64,000 bases of DNA from Bacteroidales bacterium (GCA_024402135.1 JAKSJN010000007.1:1-64000); one strand, 5' to 3'. Numbered from the stretch's first letter, positions 43,350-50,653 are shown. The notes: generated by a model from the sequence alone, not told the origin. Numbers and translations: made by a program.

Positions 43350-43613
43350 TCAATTGAAGAAAATGCTGAAGGCGCTGCCCGCATCGTTCTTCAGGGTACC
43401 CGATACAGGGTCTGTATCGGCATACATGGAACCGAATTTGTCGTTTGGGCGGAGCAGCGATGAGCTGTTGTCCTTGTAGAGACTGGTGCTGAACGAGCTC
43501 ATCTGGCAACGGAAGGTGTGCCCTACCAGAGGATTGGACTCGTCCTCATCACCCCCGCAGGAAGTCAGGCAGAACGGAAGAAGGAGCAGGAGAGTATAAA
43601 AGAATTTCCTCAT
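43350..43613 (-). CDS. Small lipoprotein, possibly truncated
   Basis: The 87-residue lipoprotein has lipobox 'LTSC' (Cys19), then 'GGDEDESNPLVGHTFRC' and a Ser-rich remainder. The 'PLVGHTF' start after an acidic linker resembles the first strand of small lipocalin-like Bacteroidota lipoproteins, which are usually longer, so the C-terminus may be lost. The start at 43613 is used instead of 43649 because it begins the signal peptide. It is the last gene of the operon, 32 bases after the 396-residue secreted protein gene. Confidence 0.6.
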   Translation of the reverse strand: MRKFFYTLLLLLPFCLTSCGGDEDESNPLVGHTFRCQMSSFSTSLYKDNSSSLLRPNDKFGSMYADTDPVSGTLKNDAGSAFSIFFN

Positions 43614-43645
43614 TGCGTTTAACTTCTTGGGGGTATTGTCCGTAC

Positions 43646-44836
43646 TCAATGTGAATCGCTATATCTATTTACCTCTTTACGTACCCTTTCCAATGTTGCA
43701 CGATTGAATACCACAGGTTCAAAGCCGAAACGAGAACAAGAGAAACGGGCACTCTTGACCCTTGTAAACCCTTCAACTACGTAATCGACACCTCTTATGG
43801 TCGTTTCATAATCGGGAAATCTTTCATCGTCACGATCGTGCAGTTCATGTTTGAGAATCTGCTTCTTTTTATACCAACCCATCTGATTTTTATAGGCATA
43901 ATCAATAGCTTCTTCCAAGGCATCAATATTCGCATTGGCATCCTCGGCATTCTTTCCGATAGGGAAAACATCACATGTGTTCCAATCCCATGTGACAACA
44001 TGAAAACGTTCGTCCTCATACTGAGGCTTATCGGCGGCATAAGTCTGAAAGTCATCTAGTTCCGTTCCCATTTCCAATACTCGTGTGCCTATCCTCTCAT
44101 AATTGCATACTCCTGAGAAATCCACGATATTACTTTTGTCAAGGCTTACGCACGATGCCTTTTTTTCCGCTTCACCCTGATAGTCTTTGATAGCCTTGAC
44201 ATACGACTCTACGGTATCGCCTTCTATATAAGCCTTGTCAGTATAGCGTGAACGGAACAGGAAGAACTTCGCTGCCTTTGAGATCATCGACTTTCCCTGG
44301 TTTTCAGTCTTGACATATCTGATATATACATCGTCCTTATCCTCGTCTACCGTGGCCAGCTCGCGGTTCTGTCCCATGAAACGATATATCTTCTCTGAAT
44401 AATCGCCCTTAAAGGTCCGGCTCAGGTTGAGGGGACGGGTTTCCTTTATATCGTCCAGTTTGTCAAAGAAATCCATTGCCTGCTCCTTCGTGAATCCAAG
44501 AAAGATATCAACATAGCCTTGTCCCTTATGTATGTTGACGCCAGACTTTACAAACGCAAATCCAGTGGAGATAGAATAACGTCTGTCCCACACTCCAGGG
44601 ATGACAAGTTCATAGAACATATGACTAGCGTTCTCGGTCGAGTCGCTGACACACTCAAAGACATAATTGTCAAGGTTCGACAGAGGATCTCTTATGACAG
44701 ACACAATCTTGCGGTAACCATAGGTACCGTCAACAGAAAGGCTGGAATAAGCAGAGGGAAGGCTGTCCTTTTCAACTGCCAAAGCGCTGATGCTTAAACA
44801 TGCAGCCATTACCGATAGAAGGACTGTTTTCTTCAT
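43646..44836 (-). CDS. Secreted protein of unknown function, 396 residues
   Basis: I do not recognise this protein. It has a signal peptide (cut near ALAVEK) and no lipobox, then a mixed alpha/beta sequence with repeated strand-rich segments ('YGYRKIVSVIRDPLSNLDNY', 'MFYELVIPGVWDRRYS') and a charged centre ('YSEKIYRFMGQNRELATVDED'). Near the C-terminus 'YKNQMGWYKKKQILKHELHD' looks helical. 'HELHD' is only part of an HExxH motif and lacks the second His, so it is not a zincin. It lies third in the envelope operon, 7 bases after the lipoprotein gene, and is predicted to be periplasmic or surface-associated. Confidence 0.7.
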   Translation of the reverse strand: MKKTVLLSVMAACLSISALAVEKDSLPSAYSSLSVDGTYGYRKIVSVIRDPLSNLDNYVFECVSDSTENASHMFYELVIPGVWDRRYSISTGFAFVKSGVNIHKGQGYVDIFLGFTKEQAMDFFDKLDDIKETRPLNLSRTFKGDYSEKIYRFMGQNRELATVDEDKDDVYIRYVKTENQGKSMISKAAKFFLFRSRYTDKAYIEGDTVESYVKAIKDYQGEAEKKASCVSLDKSNIVDFSGVCNYERIGTRVLEMGTELDDFQTYAADKPQYEDERFHVVTWDWNTCDVFPIGKNAEDANANIDALEEAIDYAYKNQMGWYKKKQILKHELHDRDDERFPDYETTIRGVDYVVEGFTRVKSARFSCSRFGFEPVVFNRATLERVRKEVNRYSDSH

Positions 44837-44843
44837 CTCACTC

Positions 44844-45302
44844 TTACTTTACCTCGCCGCTGCCGTCTACACACCGGTACTGGATGCCGTTATGGTCTCG
44901 GGGGTCTGCAGAAATAAGTTTTGCCCAATCGTTTTTCTTGAGGTTAACGCGCACTCGCTCGTTGGACCAACCATCGCCATTATATATACCTGATGTGCCA
45001 ACAAACTCGACAGTTGCTTCGACGTAGATGTCCAGTTCTTTGCGCGGCGCACGGAACATGTAAAACTCGTAACCATCTATGGTCGTTGTTCCGAGACATT
45101 TATCCCAGACGTTAGAACCATAACCCTTGTCTTCGCCAGGAGGAAGGAACTTTACGCAATATATTTCGTAATGAAAAACACCTATACCACTTGGCTTTTC
45201 AATGAACAGATTGGCATTTTGAGGCATGCCGAGTTTTTCGCAACCGCAAAGCAGAACTGCGAGAAGAATGCATCCTAACGAAAAAAGAATCTTATGTTTC
45301 AT
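44844..45302 (-). CDS. Lipoprotein of unknown function
   Basis: The 152-residue lipoprotein has lipobox 'LLCGC' near Cys20, followed by 'EKLGMPQNANLFIEKPSGIG' and beta-rich segments ('FHYEIYCVKFLPPGEDKG', 'TTTIDGYEFYMFRAPRKELD'). It ends with 'CVDGSGEVK'. The layout suggests a small beta-sandwich. The start at 45302 begins the signal peptide; the longer frame overlaps the upstream barrel gene. It lies 13 bases after the outer-membrane barrel gene and 7 before the 396-residue protein gene. Confidence 0.68.
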   Translation of the reverse strand: MKHKILFSLGCILLAVLLCGCEKLGMPQNANLFIEKPSGIGVFHYEIYCVKFLPPGEDKGYGSNVWDKCLGTTTIDGYEFYMFRAPRKELDIYVEATVEFVGTSGIYNGDGWSNERVRVNLKKNDWAKLISADPRDHNGIQYRCVDGSGEVK

Positions 45303-45315
45303 GATGGTTGTTGTA

Positions 45316-45900
45316 TTAGAATAAGTAGTGCACTGACAGCTTAGGTATATAAGCGCGCGTGATTCCGGCTCCATAGATTCCAATCAGGCTTGTTGCATCG
45401 CTGTCCGGATGGATACGCTCTGCTCTGTGAAGTCCGAGGATCGGGCGGAGATCCAATGAGACTCTGACCGGGAAGCTGTCAAAGGTGTATGAGACTCCTG
45501 CCTGGAGAGCGACACCAAGCATCGGACCAGTTCCCCAGCGATCATGGACAGTATAATGTGTACCATACCACGGATCTACATGTGTGAATGTAGAGAGCGA
45601 CATGTCATATACATATCCGCCGGCGATGCCAAGTCCCGAGTACAGAGACCAGGAGCCCTGAGCTGTCAGTTGAGGCTTTGCGAGAACGATATTCATCATC
45701 AGCTCGCCCTTCACTCCAGAGTCACCGTCATTGTCGTCCTTTCCCAGATTAGCTTCAAAGAAAACTATGGATGACAAGTTGCAAAGATAGCTGGCCTCGA
45801 AAGTGTCTGTGCTGACACGAACACCGACAGCCCTGTCCTGAGCCTTCAAGCCTGATGCTGCGGCCAGGAATGATAACATGATGATGATTGTCTTTTTCAT
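45316..45900 (-). CDS. Small outer-membrane beta-barrel protein
   Basis: The 194-residue protein has a signal peptide (cut after LKAQ) and alternating amphipathic strands ('GELMMNIVLAKPQLTAQGSW', 'LYSGLGIAGGYVYDMSL', 'FPVRVSLDLRPILGLH'). It ends in 'KLSVHYLF', whose terminal Phe is a BAM recognition feature. This suggests an eight-stranded barrel of the OmpW/OmpX size class. It is first in the operon, and its promoter faces a membrane-bound AraC-type regulator gene across a shared control region. Confidence 0.78.
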   Translation of the reverse strand: MKKTIIIMLSFLAAASGLKAQDRAVGVRVSTDTFEASYLCNLSSIVFFEANLGKDDNDGDSGVKGELMMNIVLAKPQLTAQGSWSLYSGLGIAGGYVYDMSLSTFTHVDPWYGTHYTVHDRWGTGPMLGVALQAGVSYTFDSFPVRVSLDLRPILGLHRAERIHPDSDATSLIGIYGAGITRAYIPKLSVHYLF

Positions 45901-45918
45901 AGAAATTGATTTTTCTCT

Positions 45919-45926
45919 CAAAAGTA
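45919..45926 (-). promoter_or_regulatory. -7 element of the envelope operon
   Basis: TACTTTTG on minus, 18 bases before the ATG at 45900. There is no TTTG at the -33 position (AAGG instead), as is usual for promoters that need an activator. Confidence 0.6.
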
Positions 45927-45947
45927 AGCCGCCGTTCCCGTCGCACC

Positions 45948-45986
45948 TTTATCAATTTGGCTTATCTCGCACTGATAATTGATAAA
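45948..45986. promoter_or_regulatory. Perfect inverted repeat between divergent promoters, probable operator
   Basis: TTTATCAATT (45948-45957) and AATTGATAAA (45977-45986) form a perfect 10-base inverted repeat with a 19-base spacer. Its centre is about 55 bases from the expected start sites of both the envelope operon and the AraC-type gene. This is the position expected for a regulator that controls both. Confidence 0.6.
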
Positions 45987-46012
45987 TTGTCCAGATTCTA
46001 ACCACTATTGTT

Positions 46013-46020
46013 TATTTTTG
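46013..46020 (+). promoter_or_regulatory. -7 element of the AraC-type gene, 4 bases before its ATG
   Basis: TATTTTTG fits TAnnTTTG and is separated from the ATG at 46025 by only TACA, so the transcript should begin at or next to the start codon. A TTG lies 23 bases upstream, longer than the optimum. Confidence 0.55.
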
Positions 46021-46024
46021 TACA

Positions 46025-47146
46025 ATGGATTTTACCTTTCAGTCTTTTGAAATTCTCATTATAGGACTCATGGTCATGGGGCCTATCATGGCCATAATTC
46101 CTGTTGGCAAGAACGATGTCAGACTGAAGGGATACAGGATCGCACTACTTTTAATGGCGCTGTCCTTCGAGTTTCTCGGCTGCTACTGCCTCCTGAAGGC
46201 AAAGCTTCCGCGCGAGCTCCTGTTCATTCCATTCTTCATTTCCTCTCACATCCAGGTAGTCCTTCTCGGCCTGGCGCACCTGAATCTGATCAATCTGAAC
46301 ATAGTCCACCGCAAGCAGGTCGCGATCAACTTCCTGCCGATGCTGACATGCGCCGCGCTATACGGCATAAGCCGCTGCTTCTTCCCTTTCGTCCATCTAT
46401 CAAGCTGGCAGGTGCTATTCTCATCCATGTCGAACCCGACCGTGCTGGCGAGGGTTCTGTGGCTGCTGGTCTATATCGGTCAGATTCTGTACTATGCCGT
46501 GGTGTTCTTCCGGGAAGAGAGGATCTACAGCCGCGCACTCGGCAACTGGACTTCCGACATGCCGGGATCAAAATACCGGCTGGCCCTCTTCAGTTTCATC
46601 GGTGCATTGCTGGCCGGATCGGACTCAGTCTGCATCTGCCTTACACTGGATGAGTTCTGGGGAGGAGTTTTCAACCTGTTGATGCTGGTATTCTATTCCG
46701 CGATGTGCGTCTTCTATATCCAGTACCCGGCTATCTTCTACAATATTTATGGTCTTATTTCCAAGGATGGAAAGGAAGGTGCCGACAATACTGTCGCGCA
46801 GCAGAGCGAAATGGACTGGGAAGAATCAAAGAACAGAATCATTGCCGAAAAACTTTATCTGACCGAAGGCCTGACCGTCGAACAGCTGGCAGGAACGCTC
46901 GGTATCAACAAGAACAGTCTGTCGAAGGCGATCAACACGATGGAAGGCGTGAATTTCAACACATTCATCGGGCGTCTTCGCATTGCCGAGGCTCAGGCCA
47001 TCATGAACGAGGCCCCGTCAACCTCTTTTGCCGAACTAGCAATGATGGTTGGATTCAGTGAACAGAGCAATTTCTCCCGCCAGTTCAAAGCCATCACCGG
47101 CTTCACTCCAAGCGAATACCGCAGGAACCTTACTTCTTCCAATTAG
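46025..47146 (+). CDS. Membrane-embedded AraC-family transcriptional regulator
   Basis: The 373-residue protein has six or seven hydrophobic segments in residues 8-240, a short linker (about 245-268) and a C-terminal AraC double helix-turn-helix (about 270-370). Recognisable parts are 'LYLTEGLTVEQLAGTLGINKNSLSKAIN' in pieces and 'SFAELAMMVGFSEQSNFSRQFKAITGFTPSEYRR'. The membrane part is of the multi-pass type seen in Bacteroidota regulators; it has no histidine kinase or receiver domain. It is divergent from the envelope operon, which it most likely controls from the inner membrane. Confidence 0.9.
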   Translation: MDFTFQSFEILIIGLMVMGPIMAIIPVGKNDVRLKGYRIALLLMALSFEFLGCYCLLKAKLPRELLFIPFFISSHIQVVLLGLAHLNLINLNIVHRKQVAINFLPMLTCAALYGISRCFFPFVHLSSWQVLFSSMSNPTVLARVLWLLVYIGQILYYAVVFFREERIYSRALGNWTSDMPGSKYRLALFSFIGALLAGSDSVCICLTLDEFWGGVFNLLMLVFYSAMCVFYIQYPAIFYNIYGLISKDGKEGADNTVAQQSEMDWEESKNRIIAEKLYLTEGLTVEQLAGTLGINKNSLSKAINTMEGVNFNTFIGRLRIAEAQAIMNEAPSTSFAELAMMVGFSEQSNFSRQFKAITGFTPSEYRRNLTSSN

Positions 47147-47164
47147 ACAATCACGCCTCGGCTG

Positions 47165-47212
47165 TTTATTTTTAAATAAAGTTTACATTTAGATAAACTT
47201 ATTGTATGTTTG
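47165..47212 (+). promoter_or_regulatory. Promoter and operator palindromes of the toxin-antitoxin operon
   Basis: TTTA (47182-47185), 19 bases, then TATGTTTG (47205-47212) forms a near-consensus promoter only 4 bases before the antitoxin ATG. AAGTTTA (47179-47185) and TAAACTT (47194-47200) make a 7-base inverted repeat over the -33/spacer region. A second A/T palindrome (47165-47180) lies just upstream. Both suit autorepression by the Xre-type antitoxin. Confidence 0.6.
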
Positions 47213-47216
47213 CATC

Positions 47217-47741
47217 ATGATATCGAATGCAAACAAACGAAGGGAGACAACTGCGCGACAGATTGAAGCGGCGATGGAGAGAAAAGGGCTCAGCAGAAGT
47301 CAGCTTGCCGAGGCCATGGGGCGCAGCCGTTCCGAAGTGACCAAATGGCTTGGAGGAAATCACAATTTCACCAACGATCTTCTGGCGGAGCTGTCACAGG
47401 TGCTCGGAGAGGAGATAACCGGCGTTACGAGCCTGGTAACTGGATACGATCACGCCAGCCAGGAAGAGGCCGCACTCAATGAACCGGCTTACGGAGTAAT
47501 ATATCTTGACAGCCAATCATACAATCAGGCAGAACTCAATGCCAGAGTCAGCGGCATGGATGTCGTTTCCTATGTCAGGTCGCTTATAACCAAGGATTCC
47601 AGGAAACTGACCGCTTTGCCGAAAATTGATTTTGACAAGATTCCGGGAAGACTGGCAAAGAAATATTCAGGTTACATAGATTACAAGGCGGCAGATGCCA
47701 ACCTTGACGATGAAAGATTCAACAGGATATGGAACAAATAA
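47217..47741 (+). CDS. Xre-type antitoxin with possible second DNA-binding module
   Basis: The 174-residue protein has an N-terminal helix-turn-helix of Xre type (about 10-62, 'GLSRSQLAEAMGRSRSEVTKWL'-like, read in two parts). A second segment (about 92-120) has a strand followed by two helices, 'YGVIYLDSQSY' then 'GMDVVSYVRSLI', which resembles a ribbon-helix-helix unit. The C-terminal tail (LPKIDFDKIPG onward) is probably the toxin-binding part. The ATG at 47217 is chosen since the TTG at 47202 precedes the promoter box. It overlaps the PIN toxin gene by 13 bases. Confidence 0.75.
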   Translation: MISNANKRRETTARQIEAAMERKGLSRSQLAEAMGRSRSEVTKWLGGNHNFTNDLLAELSQVLGEEITGVTSLVTGYDHASQEEAALNEPAYGVIYLDSQSYNQAELNARVSGMDVVSYVRSLITKDSRKLTALPKIDFDKIPGRLAKKYSGYIDYKAADANLDDERFNRIWNK

Positions 47742-48142
47742 AAGTATTCCTTGACACGAATATCCTGTTGGATTACTTTACCGGCAGGATGGAGGACGGA
47801 ATCGCAGAAAAGATAGTAATCGCAGGCGATGCTTCCTGTTTCCAGCTATGCATCTCTATACTGACAGGCGTCAATGTGATGTATGTCGCGAAGAAATTCA
47901 ACAGACCGGTATCGGCATCTCTTCTACAGCGAATGTTCAAGATTGTACCGATGACGGCAAGTCAGTGGGAAAAGTCACTGGTTTCGGAAATTGCAGATCC
48001 CGAAGACGCACTCCAGATGGCGTGCGCGGAAGAAAATGACTGCCAGGTTTTCATCACGCGGGACAGGCACATCAGAAACAACCCGTCGGCTTATCTCCGA
48101 ATCCTCTCCCCGGAGGAATTCATCGAGGAAATCACCGCATAG
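47729..48142 (+). CDS. PIN-domain toxin
   Basis: The 137-residue protein is a PIN-fold ribonuclease, with the first acidic residue Asp9 in 'VFLDTNILLDYF', a middle acidic region 'IADPEDALQMACAEEND' and a C-terminal 'FITRDRHIR'. In toxin-antitoxin pairs such proteins cleave tRNA or mRNA in a magnesium-dependent way. It is encoded after and overlapping its probable antitoxin. All expected acidic positions are present, so the toxin looks intact. Confidence 0.88.
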   Translation: MEQIKVFLDTNILLDYFTGRMEDGIAEKIVIAGDASCFQLCISILTGVNVMYVAKKFNRPVSASLLQRMFKIVPMTASQWEKSLVSEIADPEDALQMACAEENDCQVFITRDRHIRNNPSAYLRILSPEEFIEEITA

Positions 48143-48325
48143 AGTCAATCAGACACAATGAAACAAGGATAAAAATAGAGTTGATTATACTAGTACGGAG
48201 CCATATGGATTAAATATGCAGTAATTATACCTTATTGCGTATAATATGGCAAAACATTTATCCCTCCATATTCAACACTCATCTTCGAGGTGGAGCTGCT
48301 GGAAGTGATTTGATATGTGGTAACA
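48143..48325. other. Spacer without a convincing gene; A/T-rich, with small palindromes
   Basis: No reading frame here has a start signal or a recognisable product. ATTATAC (48224-48230) and GTATAAT (48239-48245) form a perfect 7-base inverted repeat with an 8-base spacer, and CCATATGG (48201-48208) is a palindrome. From about 48280 the composition shifts towards G/C, leading into the hairpin array. Confidence 0.5.
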
Positions 48326-48441
48326 GCAGACAAAGCGCGCAACAGCGCGCCGGCCGACGCCGTGTCTGCACAGCAGACGAAAGGCCAAAGGCCGCGGGGT
48401 ATGATAGGGGTGGAACCCCTAGGAATAAGAGACAATGTCTC
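48326..48441. repeat. Array of short perfect hairpins beside tRNA-Ser
   Basis: Within about 115 bases there are five successive short dyads. GCGCGC/GCGCGC lies at 48335-48350 and GTCTGC/GCAGAC at 48364-48378. GGCC/GGCC spans 48383-48393, AGGGGT/ACCCCT spans 48406-48420 and GAGAC/GTCTC spans 48429-48441. All loops are 3-4 bases. In addition GCAGACA (48326-48332) can pair with TGTCTGC (48363-48369), which excludes the second hairpin. This may be a structured RNA, a folded 3' region or a dispersed repeat; I do not recognise it. Confidence 0.6.
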
Positions 48442-48452
48442 GTCCTCGACGC

Positions 48453-48481
48453 AAAAAAGCCTGGCACGAATGCCAGGCTTT
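48453..48481 (-). terminator. Terminator of tRNA-Ser
   Basis: On minus, AAAGCCTGGCA and TGCCAGGCTTT form an 11-base-pair stem with a TTCG loop, followed by further T. It ends the tRNA-Ser transcript about 6 bases after the tRNA. Confidence 0.85.
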
Positions 48482-48486
48482 GTATG

Positions 48487-48574
48487 CGGAGAGGACGAGA
48501 TTCGAACTCGTGGTACCCTAATCGGGTACGTCAGTTTAGCAAACTGGTGGTTTCAGCCACTCACCCACCTCTCC
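48487..48574 (-). tRNA. tRNA-Ser (GCT)
   Basis: On minus the acceptor GGAGAGG pairs with CCTCTCC, the D arm starts TGGGTGAGTGGCTGAAA, and the anticodon arm CAGTTTGCTAAACTG contains anticodon GCT. A long variable arm (GTACCCGATTAGGGTAC) and a normal T arm with TTCGAAT follow. The 88-base length and large variable arm are typical of class II tRNA-Ser. CCA is not encoded. Confidence 0.96.
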
Positions 48575-48608
48575 AATCCTAAACTTCAGTTATACCAAAG
48601 TGGGACTG

Positions 48609-48639
48609 CAAAGATACATATAAAAAACTGTTTTGCAAC
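48609..48639 (-). promoter_or_regulatory. Promoter of tRNA-Ser
   Basis: On minus GTTG (48636-48639), 19 bases, then TATCTTTG (48609-48616) gives a close match to TTTG-N19-TAnnTTTG. Confidence 0.75.
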
Positions 48640-48685
48640 AATTACGACGATTTTCCGCAAAAATGGCGAATGCTGAAGTCACTGG

Positions 48686-50479
48686 CTAGCGCAGTATTTC
48701 GCCTGTCGCGGTCTCTATCTGGGTCGCAGGCAGCGACGATCCCGGCAGTTCTACCGACCATGGCGGAGTCTCGTTTCCGCTCAGTCTGACTTCATCGACA
48801 TTTACCCGTACTCCGTCACGGAAAGCAACTATGTGGGCCGCACCATAACCAAGAAGACGGACTTTGTTCAGACGGGCAAGTGCAGAGGCGTATGTCGGGA
48901 ACAGGCCGACCGTATATGTATACCTGAGGTTGGTGCCCATTCTCTCGAATACGGGAGCCATGCCTTTCAACTCAGATGCGGGCAGTTTATTTGAATCCGA
49001 GGATATCTCTATCTGGTATACCAGGCCGGCTGGCAGTTCCGTCGCGAACTCTGCCTCGTCAAGAATCTCGAATCTTACCGCAGCATCGGCCTGGTCCATC
49101 GCAAAAGCCGGACGCAGGACGGACCCTGGTCTGTTGTCCGGAAACTCGAACGGTTTTGTCGCTTCAGCGGTCTCGGCTCCCGAAGACAGGAATTTCATCT
49201 CTGTTTCCTGGAGGGCCTTCGTCGCCTTGTCCAGGCGGCCACGCATCTCCTTCAGCGAATTTTCGCTGTCCAGGACACGGGATGCCAGGGCATGCATGCT
49301 GTCGGCTGGAGCTGTCGCAAGAGACACTCTGAGCGCGTCATGCTTCGCTGTCGCCTTTGACAGGCTGTCACGCAGAATACGGACATCATTCATCCTTTCC
49401 ATATACAGGCTCATGCCGTCCGAGCCCGAAGACTTGCGAGGCATCTCGAGATTGGAGAGCCTGCGCAGCTCCTCCTCGTCTGAAATCGAACGGCGGACCG
49501 GCATGACATCATACTCAAGAACAAATATGCAGACACTGTCGGCCGGGCATCCACGGTTGGATACCAGCACGCTGTAGCGGCCATCGTCCGTATTATAGAA
49601 GAGGTAATCGTCATACGGCGATGAGTACGGGAATCCAAGGTTGACCGGGGCGTCCCAATCGCGGAGCTCGCGGTTCCAATGCGCGGCATAAAGGTCATAA
49701 CCTCCCATTCCATACAGGCCCTTCGATGCAAAATACAGTGTCCTGCCATCACGGGAGAGCATCGGATTGATCTCGTCACGATCGGTTGTCATCGACTCGT
49801 TTACCAGTCTTGGGGCACTCCAGAGGGTGTCGCCCGGTACCGTACAATATATGTTGCGGATACCTTCACTGTCCAATGATGAATAATACGTCGCACGGGC
49901 GTCAGCATATACAAGGTCTTCTCCGATCCTGTGCCAGCTGCCATCCGGCATCGGGCAATGCATAAGGAACTCATCGAGAGGATAGACGCGGCTTGCAACC
50001 ATGGTCGGAGTCGTACAATAGCCCATAAGGCTCCTGGCGTTGCGAACCATGGACTCTGCCTCGGCGATACGGGCGGTCTCGGCTGAATCCGGGGCTGCCT
50101 TCGCGGCATTGGCAAGAGCTTCGATGGCGGAGGTGAAGCTGTACTGCATTCTGAGCGAATCCGCAGCAGCCAGCCATTGGGCAGCATTCCTGCCCGGCTT
50201 TTCAACCGGTTTCGGAGCATTCGAACCTCGGAGAGAATCTACCTTGGCGCGCAGCAGGTCTTCAAGGCTAGGGGCCACGACGGCAGTGTCGCGGGCTATT
50301 GCCAAAGAGTCGCTGACTGCAGTCTGGAGAATCAGGCTGTCGGGAGCACTGACGGAGACCAGGGTATCGATGACGGGAAGTGTAGACAAGGAGTCGGGAA
50401 GGGCCTGCGCGGCCGCCGTAAAGCCGACGGTTGCCGAAAACGCCAGGGTTAGGCCTGTGAAAATGCGCCTGAAATCCAT
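48686..50479 (-). CDS. Exported PD40 beta-propeller protein with SPOR-like C-terminus
   Basis: The 597-residue protein has a signal peptide (cut near AAAQA), an Ala/Ser-rich linker and a TPR-like helix pair (about 95-145). PD40-type propeller blades cover about 180-330 ('NPMLSRDGRTLYFASKGLYGMGGYDLY'-like, read in parts), with a coiled-coil at about 340-430. Its C-terminal domain (about 480-560, 'LVYQIEISSD', 'YTYTVGLFPTYASALARLNKVRLLGY') has the strand-helix pattern of SPOR domains. PorE-type gliding/secretion proteins share TPR and PD40 parts but end in OmpA. The start at 50479 (ATG) is preferred to a TTG 15 bases upstream. It is probably an envelope-associated structural protein. Confidence 0.78.
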   Translation of the reverse strand: MDFRRIFTGLTLAFSATVGFTAAAQALPDSLSTLPVIDTLVSVSAPDSLILQTAVSDSLAIARDTAVVAPSLEDLLRAKVDSLRGSNAPKPVEKPGRNAAQWLAAADSLRMQYSFTSAIEALANAAKAAPDSAETARIAEAESMVRNARSLMGYCTTPTMVASRVYPLDEFLMHCPMPDGSWHRIGEDLVYADARATYYSSLDSEGIRNIYCTVPGDTLWSAPRLVNESMTTDRDEINPMLSRDGRTLYFASKGLYGMGGYDLYAAHWNRELRDWDAPVNLGFPYSSPYDDYLFYNTDDGRYSVLVSNRGCPADSVCIFVLEYDVMPVRRSISDEEELRRLSNLEMPRKSSGSDGMSLYMERMNDVRILRDSLSKATAKHDALRVSLATAPADSMHALASRVLDSENSLKEMRGRLDKATKALQETEMKFLSSGAETAEATKPFEFPDNRPGSVLRPAFAMDQADAAVRFEILDEAEFATELPAGLVYQIEISSDSNKLPASELKGMAPVFERMGTNLRYTYTVGLFPTYASALARLNKVRLLGYGAAHIVAFRDGVRVNVDEVRLSGNETPPWSVELPGSSLPATQIETATGEILR

Positions 50480-50511
50480 CTTTCCCTTACTCAATGATAT
50501 AAAAAGGACTA

Positions 50512-50519
50512 CAAAAGTA
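50512..50519 (-). promoter_or_regulatory. -7 element of the PD40 gene
   Basis: TACTTTTG on minus fits TAnnTTTG, 32 bases before the ATG at 50479. The divergent secDF promoter lies 40 bases to its right. Confidence 0.6.
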
Positions 50520-50560
50520 AGAAATCAATGGCATAAAATTTCTTTCTTGGAAAAAAATTG

Positions 50561-50568
50561 TAAATTTG
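50561..50568 (+). promoter_or_regulatory. -7 element of secDF and its leader
   Basis: TAAATTTG fits TAnnTTTG, with ATTT 19 bases upstream. The leader of about 80 bases before the ATG can fold by pairing ACGGG (50580-50584) with CCCGT (50611-50615); whether this matters is unknown. Confidence 0.55.
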
Positions 50569-50653
50569 CACCCTATTTTACGGGTGTAGTGCCCTCATGT
50601 CAATCCGGGTCCCGTAACTGAACGACAAATATTTATTAAAAACAATAACAAAA

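Noticed and set aside
43845-43880. Possible zinc-protease motif in the 396-residue secreted protein (HELHD)
   Set aside because: The second His of HExxH is missing and no third ligand is visible.
48235-48676. Overlapping reading frames of 60-119 codons across the spacer and tRNA-Ser
   Set aside because: They run through the tRNA gene or the hairpin array, have no start signal and encode low-complexity products; read-through frames over tRNA-Ser genes are a common artefact.
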